A DNA stretch of 64,000 nucleotides. Origin: G965233625 sp965233625. Lineage in GTDB: Bacteria > Planctomycetota > Planctomycetia > Pirellulales > Pirellulaceae. This document shows positions 51,160-60,320 of the stretch, piece after piece. Positions within the stretch are counted from its first letter, which is position 1. Each line of letters starts with the position of its first letter. The stretch is taken from NCBI GenBank assembly GCA_965233625.1, contig OZ247499.1, forward strand, positions 6,510,001 through 6,574,000, written 5' to 3'. The notes below the pieces were generated by a model that was given only the letters and a program-made list of their open reading frames with translations, searched no databases and was not told where the DNA came from. The translations under genes and the position numbers were made by a program.

Positions 51160-54100
51160 TCACTTCTGCCGGTTTGCTGCTTCCTGCAACTGGGTGAGCA
51201 GCTGCTGATACTGCCCCGAGATCGATTGCACCGCATCTTTCAGTTCGCCGCTGTTCTGGTTCGAGGTTTCCACCAGATGCGTGATCGGCTGCATCCAGGT
51301 TTTCATAATCTCGAACTGCGTTTCAATCACCTGCAAGAACGAACGCGGCACACGGTTGACCACCTGCAGCGGCTTCTGCTCATTGTTTTCCCGCACTTCC
51401 AGCCACTGCTTGATGCCAGCCAGTTGCTGGTTGAACGTCGCCAGATGCGTCACTGCTGCTTCGATCTGCGCGGTAGTTGCGTCGCCTTCATCGCGTGGCG
51501 TGGTCAGCTGCTGCACGCCGTCTTCCACCGCGGTGCGAATATCGCTCAGACCTTCACTGAACGTGGTGAGCTGCGCGATTACCTGGCCGATCTTATCGTC
51601 GCCGGCGCCGCCCAGCAGCAGATTGCGTTTGAACGTGCGTTTGATCTCCGCCCAGCGGGCAGCCTGTTCCTCGCTCATGTCGCCCATGAGTTCGTGGAAT
51701 TTCAGCAGGTTGGCTTCGGCGCCGCTGGTCAGCGTCTGCGCCTGATTCACAAAGTGGCTTTCGATCAGCGTCTGCAGTTCATCATCATTCATCACCGCCG
51801 CGACACTGGCGGCGATCTTGTTCATATCGCGGTAAGAGCCTTGCAGCTTAAACGGCGGCTCGGTGCGGTATTCGTCGGCCTGGGCGGCGGATTCGATGTA
51901 TTGCTGATTGACCATTAACAGCACGTCGCGGACGCGCATCAGCTTTTTCATCACCGAGACAAAACCATTCACCTCGTCCACCGCGTAACCGCCTTCAAGT
52001 TGCACACCTTCGGGCGAACCGGTTTCGGCGATGCGGATGATGCCATACACATCTTTCTGACTGCGGCTGGCCAGCACTTGCAGCGCCGGGCTGGAAGTCA
52101 GGCAGTTCTCCAGATAGCTCAGTTCGAACGCGCGGGCTTTATCGCCAATCACATCGCCCAAGTTGTAGGTGTCAGCGCGGTTGCTGAGCATGTCCGGAAT
52201 CTGGAACTTCTCACCGCTTTCCGTATAAGGGTTACCCGCCATCACCACCGCCACCTTGCGACCACGCAGGTCGTACGTACGGGTGCGGCCGCGGTATACG
52301 CCTTCAATCCGCCGCTGGCCGTCGCAGAGCGAAATGAACTTCTGCAGGAACTCCGGATTGCAGTGCTGGATATCATCCAGGTAAAGCATGATATTGTCGC
52401 CCATCTCCAGGGCAAGATTCAGCTTTTCCACTTCTTCGCGGGCGCTGGCGTTGGGCGCTTCGGCGGGGTCCAGCGACGTCACCTGATGCCCGATCGCCGG
52501 CCCGTTGATCTTCATAAACGTGATGCCCAGCCGGTTGGCGATATACTCCATCAAAGTCGTTTTACCGTAACCAGGCGGCGAAACCAGCAGCAGCAGGCCC
52601 ATCAGATCGGTACGCTTCTGATCGCCCGCGGCGCCGATCTGCTTCGCCAGGTTCTCACCCACCATCGGCAGATAAACTTCATCAATCAGCTTGTTGCGAA
52701 CGAACGAAGTCAGCACGCGCGGCTTGAATTCCTCTAGCCGCATCTCTTCGCGTTTCTCATCCAGCAGCTGACTCTTCAGCGCTGTGAACTCAATAAACTG
52801 TGGCGCCGTAATACTGTCATAGTGACTCAGACGGGTCATAAAGTCCTGGTAGTTCAGCTGGTAGTCGCCGCCTTCCAGCCGCGGATGATCGCCCAACAGT
52901 CCTTCGATGGTGGCGACGGGCGAAGCATGCAGCATGTGCCTGTCTTTTGCTTCTTCATCCAGCAGCAGCACCGCGGCTTCGTTAAGCGATCGGTGTCCGC
53001 TTTCCGCAGGAAACTCGGCCAGATACGCCGTCACCCAGTCGCGGGCCAGGCGGAACTGGCTCAGCAGATCGCCATCAAGATTCTGCAGTGAGTCTGCAAA
53101 CCGACCGCCGCTGCCACGGCGTTCCAGATGCTGATGCAACGCCCGGCTTATCTCCCATGCGTCGCCGCCGGCTGAGAATTTATCGTCGCTGGTAAGTTCA
53201 TCAAACAGATATTGCGCCGCAGCAGGCACATGCTCCACGGAGATGAAGTCGGTGTCACCGCTCGCTGCATCTAGAAATTGCGCAATCAGTTCACGCAATT
53301 CATGAAGATACGATCCGCCCGCCACCGCGGCGCCGGAATCAAACAGATCTCTCACCGCGCCGATGCCGCGCAGTTGTGCGTGCTGCCGTTGCCGCAGCGT
53401 CTCATCGGCCGCCTGCCAGGCAAGCCACGCCAGCCCGCGGGCATCGGCGGGATACCGCGCCAGGCCAAGCGTTGTATGCAGACGCAGCAGTTCGGTCAGC
53501 AGCTTTGCCGCATCGTGATCGTGCACACCCTTCACGTAGCCTTCACTGTAACGCGGCGCCATGAATTTCTGCACCGCTTCCAGCAACTGCGGTTCATCCA
53601 TGCCGCGCAGTTCGTTCACTGCCGTGGCGCCTTGTCCGGCAGTTTGCTGGAACAGCTTGAACGCCAGGTATTCGCCGCGGTACACCTCCGCGTTTTCTGA
53701 AACCGATTGCTGATCCCACATCGCCTTCCGCGACGTGATCCGCTCGTCTTCCACCGGTTCCATAAAACGGGTGCCGGTCAGGTGGAAACACATCTGCCCG
53801 TCTTTGACAACGCTGGTCAAATCAAGCGGCTGCACATTGACCGTAAATTTATGTTCGCCAAAGCGGATCACATTGGCGCCGTCAACAAACAGCTCCTGCT
53901 TGTCTTTAAGCTGCCGGACGGCGTCTTCGCGGATCGATTTCAGGCGGCTCTGAATATCGTCCACGCGGACGCTATCTTCCAGCGTGGTGAGTTCGTCCAC
54001 GATGTCGCGGACTTTTTCGATCATCAGGTCCGAGGCGAAGTAGCTGTGAATGCCATTGACCGAATCAATTTTCCCGGCCCGCGTCGCCACACCTTTCAAG

Positions 54101-56415
54101 ATGCGGTCGGCGGCACTGCCCAGCGCTGCAGCCCGGCGGTTCCGCGCCTCGACCAGCGCCAGTTTGCGGCTGTCGAAGGCGGCGTAAATCTCTTCGCGTT
54201 TTTCGGAAATCTGGACGATGAACTCGTCGAACTCGGCAAAGCGGCCTTCCAGTTCTTCAACCTGCACCATGACTTTGGTCAGGTATTCATCGCACCGGGC
54301 AGGCTCGTCGGCCACGTCCAGATAGTTGACCACGGCCTGGCCGATCAGCTTCATCTGCGAACCGAATTCCGCCGCGCTTTCAACAGCCAGCAGTTGCTGC
54401 GTCTTCTTCTTCAGCGCGGCGCGGGCCTGATTGACGTTTGAATAGATCGACGAGATGTTGTCGATGATCTCCGTCCGCTGCGTGGCGTCGTCGATATCCA
54501 GATTGCTGACTACATCGATCAGCATCTCCAGTTCCTGCCCGCTGCCATCAATCGCGGCGCCGTGCTCCTTGGCGTCTTTGACTTTTTCCAGCGTGTCAAT
54601 CTTCGCATGCTGCGACTTCACCGCGGCCGCATAAGGCTCCAGCGCATCGGGCCGCAACAGAAATTCGACGGCGCGGCGGGCGGTTTTCTCCGCCGCGCCG
54701 GCGGTCTTCTCTTCCAATTCATCCACGGCCTGAAGGTCAACGTACCGCAGGTCGCGTAGCCCGATAATTTCGCCACGCAGCGTCCGCAACGACGCCAGCG
54801 ATGCGACGAAATCGCCGATCTCCTGATACATGCGACTATGAACGTGCGAAAGCTCTTCCGCCGCTTTATCAGAAACCTGGCCGAACTGCTTCTGCGTGTT
54901 CTTACGGACACGGACCACCTTATCGAATTCTTCAACCGCTGCGGCGGCAGCTTCGCGGATACCTGTCAGCGGCTTGGCCAGATTGGCGGCGTCTTCTTCC
55001 GGCATCCAGAAGTAGCTATCGACGACCGTCGTCGCCTTCTTCATCAGGTCGACATACAGATTGGCGTACGATTCATCCTTCTCAAGCAGCGAAAGAATCT
55101 CGTGGCATTCGGCCATGCCACGCACAATATCTTTGTTGCCGATCTTGTACAGCAGCGAATCTGTTTCAGCCTGTGGGACGAACGTTGTGCCCGTGTAAGG
55201 TGTCTGCCAGATCTGCACGGCGTGATGTTTCTGCGGCTCCGGATCGGCGCGGAAGAAACACATACGGCCATCGTCGAAGATCAGATAGCCGTTGCAGATC
55301 ACGGGCGTTTCCACCCGCTGCTCGATGACGTTATACGAAAGCAGCACGTACACGCCTTCTTCGCGGTTGTAGAAAACGTACAGATAATCTTCGCCGTTGG
55401 GCGAGGCTATCCGTTTCTCAAACAGCAGATCGCTGAGGTCGTTGGCGAAGGTCTTATACTCGCCGGTCTGCAAGTAGTAGCCGTTGGAGAAAATCAGCCC
55501 GTGATCTTCCGGCAGCATCACGCAGGCATGCTCAATCGCATCCAGCCGTAGCACCTGCTGGATTTTTTCGTTGAAGACGAAGTAACGGAACGCGTCTTCC
55601 TGGTACGGGCGGATCTTCAACAGAATGACGTTGCCAAGACTGGCGTAAAAAATCTCAGCGTCGTCCAGCACCTGATCGGCGTTTTCAACCGGCTCTGCAT
55701 AGATTCCTTCGCCGCTGGCCGTGTTGTCTTCGATCTTGATCGTCAGATCACCGCCTACGGTTTCAACAAACAGGCGGTCTTCAATGGCGATGTGCGGATG
55801 CTCTCCGCCACGATGCTGATCGCGGTTCGTCCGCACCCATTCAAATTCATGCTGCGGCGGGAAACGGACTTCGTGATCGCTGCGGTTATCCAGGTAGGTA
55901 AGCTTATCGCCTTCCATCAGCCATTTGAAAGACTTGATATCCGCCGCGGTGCGGCCGACCCTAAACACCATATAAAGGTGCGGACCCGCCACAACGAACT
56001 TCGCAAAGCGGGCGCCACGGTAATACTTATAGAGTTGCTTAAAGTCGTTGTGAAACTGCTCATTGGCCAGCAGTTCCAGCGGTTCATCGTGGAACGTTTC
56101 GTCCTGCAACCGTTTGATGGCGAAGACATCTTCCAGATGCGTTTCCGTCTTCAAACCGAACTGCACGTTGTAGCCGAAGATAAAGTGCTCGCCGAGCGAG
56201 ACCAGATCGCGGGCAACGCAGTTATGCTCCGTGGTGATGCGCTCGGTGGCGACGAGCCTGGTTTCAATCGAACCGAAGACTTCGCGGCGGGCGGCGTTGA
56301 GCTGTTCAAGCCTGCCACGCAGATCTTGCCCCTGCGCGAGCATCCGGTTGCGGATGATCTCATAAGATCCGCGTTCAAGCTGCTGGCCTTCTTCAGCCGG
56401 TGGTGGTTGTGCCAT
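51160..56415 (-). CDS. Giant AAA-type ATPase (DUF3686 / 'DNA repair ATPase' family)
   Basis: A 1751-residue cytoplasmic protein. The N-terminal third (about 1-460) is beta-rich, probably propeller-like (FGYNVQFGLKTETHLEDVF, HLYMVFRVGRTAADIKSF, ICNGYLIFDDGRMCFFR). A long coiled-coil region spans about 460-900. The MoxR/dynein-like AAA domain is near the C-terminus: Walker A SPPGYGKTT ending about 1287, Walker B MLYLDDIQHC about 1345, sensor VMAGNPYTESG. A helical tail ends the protein. The ATG at 56413-56415 has GGAG upstream; the frame extension to 56484 only translates a palindromic repeat and is rejected. It is third in the operon after the YqiJ-like and flotillin genes. Confidence 0.87.
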   Translation of the reverse strand: MAQPPPAEEGQQLERGSYEIIRNRMLAQGQDLRGRLEQLNAARREVFGSIETRLVATERITTEHNCVARDLVSLGEHFIFGYNVQFGLKTETHLEDVFAIKRLQDETFHDEPLELLANEQFHNDFKQLYKYYRGARFAKFVVAGPHLYMVFRVGRTAADIKSFKWLMEGDKLTYLDNRSDHEVRFPPQHEFEWVRTNRDQHRGGEHPHIAIEDRLFVETVGGDLTIKIEDNTASGEGIYAEPVENADQVLDDAEIFYASLGNVILLKIRPYQEDAFRYFVFNEKIQQVLRLDAIEHACVMLPEDHGLIFSNGYYLQTGEYKTFANDLSDLLFEKRIASPNGEDYLYVFYNREEGVYVLLSYNVIEQRVETPVICNGYLIFDDGRMCFFRADPEPQKHHAVQIWQTPYTGTTFVPQAETDSLLYKIGNKDIVRGMAECHEILSLLEKDESYANLYVDLMKKATTVVDSYFWMPEEDAANLAKPLTGIREAAAAAVEEFDKVVRVRKNTQKQFGQVSDKAAEELSHVHSRMYQEIGDFVASLASLRTLRGEIIGLRDLRYVDLQAVDELEEKTAGAAEKTARRAVEFLLRPDALEPYAAAVKSQHAKIDTLEKVKDAKEHGAAIDGSGQELEMLIDVVSNLDIDDATQRTEIIDNISSIYSNVNQARAALKKKTQQLLAVESAAEFGSQMKLIGQAVVNYLDVADEPARCDEYLTKVMVQVEELEGRFAEFDEFIVQISEKREEIYAAFDSRKLALVEARNRRAAALGSAADRILKGVATRAGKIDSVNGIHSYFASDLMIEKVRDIVDELTTLEDSVRVDDIQSRLKSIREDAVRQLKDKQELFVDGANVIRFGEHKFTVNVQPLDLTSVVKDGQMCFHLTGTRFMEPVEDERITSRKAMWDQQSVSENAEVYRGEYLAFKLFQQTAGQGATAVNELRGMDEPQLLEAVQKFMAPRYSEGYVKGVHDHDAAKLLTELLRLHTTLGLARYPADARGLAWLAWQAADETLRQRQHAQLRGIGAVRDLFDSGAAVAGGSYLHELRELIAQFLDAASGDTDFISVEHVPAAAQYLFDELTSDDKFSAGGDAWEISRALHQHLERRGSGGRFADSLQNLDGDLLSQFRLARDWVTAYLAEFPAESGHRSLNEAAVLLLDEEAKDRHMLHASPVATIEGLLGDHPRLEGGDYQLNYQDFMTRLSHYDSITAPQFIEFTALKSQLLDEKREEMRLEEFKPRVLTSFVRNKLIDEVYLPMVGENLAKQIGAAGDQKRTDLMGLLLLVSPPGYGKTTLMEYIANRLGITFMKINGPAIGHQVTSLDPAEAPNASAREEVEKLNLALEMGDNIMLYLDDIQHCNPEFLQKFISLCDGQRRIEGVYRGRTRTYDLRGRKVAVVMAGNPYTESGEKFQIPDMLSNRADTYNLGDVIGDKARAFELSYLENCLTSSPALQVLASRSQKDVYGIIRIAETGSPEGVQLEGGYAVDEVNGFVSVMKKLMRVRDVLLMVNQQYIESAAQADEYRTEPPFKLQGSYRDMNKIAASVAAVMNDDELQTLIESHFVNQAQTLTSGAEANLLKFHELMGDMSEEQAARWAEIKRTFKRNLLLGGAGDDKIGQVIAQLTTFSEGLSDIRTAVEDGVQQLTTPRDEGDATTAQIEAAVTHLATFNQQLAGIKQWLEVRENNEQKPLQVVNRVPRSFLQVIETQFEIMKTWMQPITHLVETSNQNSGELKDAVQSISGQYQQLLTQLQEAANRQK

Positions 56416-56447
56416 GAAGTTATTCTCCGCTTGCCGCAGGCGTAGGC

Positions 56448-56472
56448 GTAGGGCAGGCTCCGCCTGCCTTCC
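56448..56472. repeat. Dispersed palindromic repeat, copy 5
   Basis: Identical to copy 3 (40272-40296). It lies 32 bases upstream of the ATPase start codon within the operon, so it would be transcribed and could fold in the mRNA. Confidence 0.8.
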
Positions 56473-56611
56473 TGGAGCATCCAACGCTTGTGAACGTTGA
56501 ATACCCGTTTTGCGGCTAGTTAATGGACAACCTCTGTCGCGAATGTCTCATAGCCATCGACTTACTAAAGGCGGGTTGCAGCCACTTGCGATGAGTGTGA
56601 CTTATCCTCGT

Positions 56612-56636
56612 GGAAGGCAGGCGGAGCCTGCCCTAC
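56612..56636. repeat. Dispersed palindromic repeat, copy 6 (inverted)
   Basis: Exact reverse complement of copy 5, 139 bases away in the 234-base gap between flotillin and ATPase genes. The two could pair into a long hairpin that separates the two cistrons. Confidence 0.8.
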
Positions 56637-56649
56637 GGGTGAAGTAACA

Positions 56650-58764
56650 CTACGACTTTTCACCTGACGACAGGCTGCCTGCGGTCATGGCGCCAATGCC
56701 AGCGCGGGTGGCGTTCTCTAGCAGCGACTGCAGCTGCGCGCGGGTTTTGTCGTCATCCGCCATGCCCAGCATACGGCCGATCAATGCGGTGATGGACAGG
56801 TTCTTCACGTCATCGCTAGAGATGCCAAACTGCCCCGTGAACTTCTCAAGCTGCGTGCGGAAGTATTCCGGATCGCCGTTGAAGAACGTGCTGGTGACAT
56901 CGGTCAGCACCTGGCTGTTGTTGACCAGACGGTCCACGCTCTTGCCCTTGGCAATGGAGCCCGCGATCTGGTCGAAGAAGTCGCCGTCGCCGCCCACGAT
57001 ATCAATCCGTGCGGACTTGAGCGCTTCGGCGACGATGCCTGCCTGTTCGACGGCCACGTCACGCTGCACGTTGATGCCGGCCAGTTCGACGTCCTTCTCT
57101 TTGTTCAGACGCAGTTTGAATTCTTCGTGCTCGCGGCCAACGCCGTTGAGAAGCTTCATCGCCTGGGCCTTCTGCGTAATGCCCTCGGCGTCTGCGGCGA
57201 ATTTCAGCTCCAGCACCTTCGCTTCGGCGGCGCCTTCTTTTTCGATCGCCACAGACTTCGCTTCCAGGCCCTTGGCTTCGGCGACGGCCTTCATCTCGAT
57301 CACTTCCGCTTCCGCCGAACCGTGCTTGGAAACGGCTTCGGCCTTGGCGATCTGCCCCTTGGCTTCAGCGACGGCCTTCTGTTCAGCGACCTGAGCTTCG
57401 GCAAGGCCCGTTGCGGCAGCTTCGGCGGCGGCGGCTTCGGCCAGCATCTTCTTGGCGTCCGTCTCGCGTTCGGCGGCGCTGCGCGATGCGTCAGCTTCGA
57501 TAATCACCTTGTCCGCGTGCAGCGATGCAGCCTGCTTGGCGGCGTCTGCAGCTTTGACTTCTTTAACCAGCGACTGTTCGGCCTCGGTTTCCGCTTCGGT
57601 CACAGCCACCTGCTTCATACGGTCGGCGCCGGCGAACTCGCGGGTGTCTTTGATCTTCTCTTCTTCTTCCACCACGGCGCGTTCGACGACCACACGTTCG
57701 CGGATGACGTCCTGAATGTTCTTGCGTTCAACTTCCAGGGCTTTCTCTTTTTCGATATCGGCCAGAGAAACAATGCGTTCGCGCTCGGTGCGTTCCAGAT
57801 CGCGGTCTTTCAATACGCGTTCAGTTTCCACCGCGTCGGTGCGTTCTTTACTCTTAGCCGCGACGATCACCTGCCGCTGCATGTTCTCGTTGGCGATGCT
57901 GATTTCTTCTTCTGCCGTAATACGTGCCGACTCGGCCTTTTTGCGTTCCTGCTGCGAAACGACTTCTGCTTCAGCGCGTTCGCGGGCACGGATTTCGGCG
58001 ACTTCACGGGCCTGACGTTCTTCGGCTTCCGCCTGCTGACGTTGCAGTTCCAGAATCGCTTCGCGGGCTTCCACGTCCTGTTTGGTCAGCGTTTTCTCTT
58101 TTTCCCGACGGATGCCGTTCGACAGAATCTGCTGCTTGGCCGTCAGATCAGTAATCTTCTTGATACCCTCGGCATCAAGAATGTTGTCCATGTTCAGGCG
58201 GTCAACCGGCGTCTGTTCCAGGAAGTCAATCGCCGCATCGTCCAGCACGTAGCCGTTCAGATCGGTGCCGATGATGTTCAGGATCTCGTCCTTGAACCGC
58301 TCGCGAGAGTTGTACAGATCGACAAAGTCAAACTGCTTGCCGACGGTCTTCAACGCTTCAGAGAACTTCGAGTCAAACAATTCCACCAGCGCGCGTTCGT
58401 CCGATGCGCGGTCGCAACCCAGGAACTGCGCGACCTGCATCACGTCTTCAGAGGTTTTGTTCACGCGGACAAAGAAGCAGACTTTGATATCCGCGCGGAT
58501 ATTGTCCTGGCAGATCAGCCCTTCTTCTCCGTGGCGGTAAATCTCGATCCGCTTGACCGAAATGTCCATCCGCTCCACACGGTGCACAATCGGCAGCACC
58601 ACCATGCCCGAGAAGCTCACGTGCGAACCGCCCATACCGTTGCGGACCAGCGCCGTGCCTTGCTCGACCTTACGGAAGCAGTTGACGACCACCACCACGG
58701 CGCCGAAAACAATGACGACCAGCATCACGCCGATCACGGCTAAGATTGGCAGTAGACTATCCAT
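56650..58764 (-). CDS. Flotillin-family (SPFH) membrane protein, YqiK-like
   Basis: A 704-residue protein. One membrane helix (about 5-29) is followed by the SPFH/band-7 domain (about 30-210, VEQGTALVRNGMGGSHVSFSG... GYVLDDAAIDFLEQTP). A very long charged coiled coil with Ala/Glu repeats (about 215-560) and a C-terminal oligomerisation region (about 560-704) complete it. Flotillins form large rings or microdomain scaffolds on the inner membrane. The start ATG at 58762-58764 overlaps the end of the YqiJ-like gene by 8 bases, showing tight coupling. The ATPase gene follows after 234 bases. Confidence 0.92.
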   Translation of the reverse strand: MDSLLPILAVIGVMLVVIVFGAVVVVVNCFRKVEQGTALVRNGMGGSHVSFSGMVVLPIVHRVERMDISVKRIEIYRHGEEGLICQDNIRADIKVCFFVRVNKTSEDVMQVAQFLGCDRASDERALVELFDSKFSEALKTVGKQFDFVDLYNSRERFKDEILNIIGTDLNGYVLDDAAIDFLEQTPVDRLNMDNILDAEGIKKITDLTAKQQILSNGIRREKEKTLTKQDVEAREAILELQRQQAEAEERQAREVAEIRARERAEAEVVSQQERKKAESARITAEEEISIANENMQRQVIVAAKSKERTDAVETERVLKDRDLERTERERIVSLADIEKEKALEVERKNIQDVIRERVVVERAVVEEEEKIKDTREFAGADRMKQVAVTEAETEAEQSLVKEVKAADAAKQAASLHADKVIIEADASRSAAERETDAKKMLAEAAAAEAAATGLAEAQVAEQKAVAEAKGQIAKAEAVSKHGSAEAEVIEMKAVAEAKGLEAKSVAIEKEGAAEAKVLELKFAADAEGITQKAQAMKLLNGVGREHEEFKLRLNKEKDVELAGINVQRDVAVEQAGIVAEALKSARIDIVGGDGDFFDQIAGSIAKGKSVDRLVNNSQVLTDVTSTFFNGDPEYFRTQLEKFTGQFGISSDDVKNLSITALIGRMLGMADDDKTRAQLQSLLENATRAGIGAMTAGSLSSGEKS

Positions 58765-59419
58765 GAGAATTCTCCGGCTGATGTTCTACAACGGTGTATG
58801 TATTGGCCAGCGTGTCGTGAGCCTGAATCTTCACGACAGCGCCCTTCTTCAGTTCAATGCCCGGTCGGGTTTTTACGTTCAAAAGCAACGGCACGCCGTC
58901 TGCGCGGAACAGTTCCGCCTGTCCGAATTTGGGCGTTGCGCGACCGCTCTTGATGATGCAAGTTTTGCCCACAAAGTTTGTGCGTGGTTCGATTCCGCCA
59001 TCGATATAACGAAAAACGCCGCGAAAAGGCATCGTTACCGCTTTAGCCACAAACAGGCTCAGCACGATATTCGGCACAAGCCACAAAAGCGCCACCCACC
59101 ACAGGTTGTCGTAATTCAAAAAGCGGTTGACCAGCAGCGAGACAACCCACATCGAAACCACGAAAAAGCTCAGCACAATCATCAACGGCACTTCGCCCAG
59201 ATGAAAGAACCGCAGCACGCTGCTTAGCGGCGTGGTATGTGCGAAGGCGTCGCCGTCGGCGTCTAGATCGAAGTCCGCGTCTGTATCCAGATCCAGATCA
59301 AACGTATCCAGCCCCACGGCGCCCAGGACGATCAGCGTCCAGTAGGCGAACACCGCCATCAGCAGCAACGTGAACACCAGGTTCACGGGCGCGAAGCATT
59401 CGTAAAAAAAATCGAGCAT
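58757..59419 (-). CDS. YqiJ-like membrane protein with OB-fold (NfeD-related) C-terminus
   Basis: A 220-residue protein. The ATG at 59417-59419 (MLDFFYECFAPVNLVFTLLL) begins the first membrane segment; an upstream frame start at 59512 is rejected. Membrane segments lie at about 10-35, 75-97 and 105-130. An acidic Asp-rich loop (DLDLDTDADFDLDADGD) separates the first two, and an NfeD/OB-like domain (about 140-215, FVGKTCIIKSGRATPKFGQAELF) follows. YqiJ is the standard partner of YqiK flotillins, comparable to NfeD-flotillin pairs. It is the first gene of the operon and overlaps flotillin by 8 bases. Confidence 0.88.
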   Translation of the reverse strand: MLDFFYECFAPVNLVFTLLLMAVFAYWTLIVLGAVGLDTFDLDLDTDADFDLDADGDAFAHTTPLSSVLRFFHLGEVPLMIVLSFFVVSMWVVSLLVNRFLNYDNLWWVALLWLVPNIVLSLFVAKAVTMPFRGVFRYIDGGIEPRTNFVGKTCIIKSGRATPKFGQAELFRADGVPLLLNVKTRPGIELKKGAVVKIQAHDTLANTYTVVEHQPENSHG

Positions 59420-59697
59420 AGGACAACCCGTAGGGAACAGTGCTTGTCTGGGCGGCCGGGAAAGTCGCCGGCGCAGACAGAAGCTGCCGGACACACCACA
59501 AAGATAGGCCACGACTTCTGCACGCTACCGCAGTTGTCTGAAGCCATCGCTGCTAGGCCTGCCTGGCGACGGCTCATCCGTGAAATGTCGCACGTTATTC
59601 GCCGCACGACCGCGATTATTGCAAGCGTAAATATTAAACTAACCGTCAAACTTCGCCACCCGTTTCTGATTCAATATCCGCAGGAAAGAAAACACGC

Positions 59698-60213
59698 ATG
59701 GACTCTCAGCAACTCCGGCAACAGCAGGCGCCACTGAAGCAGCAGTACAAAGATCAGCCTGAAACCGCGCTGGTGACCCTGACCGCAGAGGGGCAGTTGG
59801 GCGAAGGTGTCGTCTGTAAGGTGCAAACGGGCAAAGGCGAAATCGCCGCGGGCTTGCACGAGAAAACCGGCGGCGATGGCAGCTGGGCCTGCAGCGGCGA
59901 CATGCTGCTGGAAGCACTGGCAGGCTGCGCCGGCGTGACGCTCCGCGCCGTGGCGACCGCGCTGGATATCCCGGTGGAAGGAGGAACGGTCCGCGCCGAG
60001 GGCGATCTAGATTTCCGCGGCACGCTGGGCGTGGATAGAGAAACACCCGTCGGCTTTCAGGCCATCCGGCTGCACTTCGACCTGCAATCTTCTGCGACGG
60101 AAGAACAACAACAGACGCTGATGAAACTGACCAAACGCTACTGCGTGATTTATCAGTCGCTGGTCAACCCGCCTGAGATGTCGGCAACCGTGGAAACGCA
60201 CGATAATCCGTGA
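59698..60213 (+). CDS. OsmC/Ohr-family protein
   Basis: A 171-residue protein of the OsmC superfamily. Both family cysteines are present: C77 in LAGCAGVTLR and C149 in KRYCVIYQSL. OsmC/Ohr enzymes reduce organic hydroperoxides through these thiols. The ATG at 59698 is preceded by AGGAAAG. The 278-base divergent gap (59420-59697) to the YqiJ-like gene contains no gene and must hold promoters for both. Confidence 0.88.
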   Translation: MDSQQLRQQQAPLKQQYKDQPETALVTLTAEGQLGEGVVCKVQTGKGEIAAGLHEKTGGDGSWACSGDMLLEALAGCAGVTLRAVATALDIPVEGGTVRAEGDLDFRGTLGVDRETPVGFQAIRLHFDLQSSATEEQQQTLMKLTKRYCVIYQSLVNPPEMSATVETHDNP

Positions 60214-60320
60214 GCCGTACGCCACGTAAAGGTCGCATGTCGGCTATGCGGCATTTATGATGAAACCAACAGGCAGCGTCCTGGATTAAGTCGACTGTTC
60301 ACCTTTGCTGACAAACTTCT

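Noticed and set aside
56416..56484. 23-residue N-terminal extension of the giant ATPase
   Set aside because: It translates the palindromic repeat; the ATG at 56413-56415 has GGAG upstream and starts the normal protein.
57127..58743. 538-codon plus-strand frame opposite flotillin
   Set aside because: An antisense shadow of the flotillin coiled coil: Phe/Leu/Gly-rich nonsense composition, no domains.
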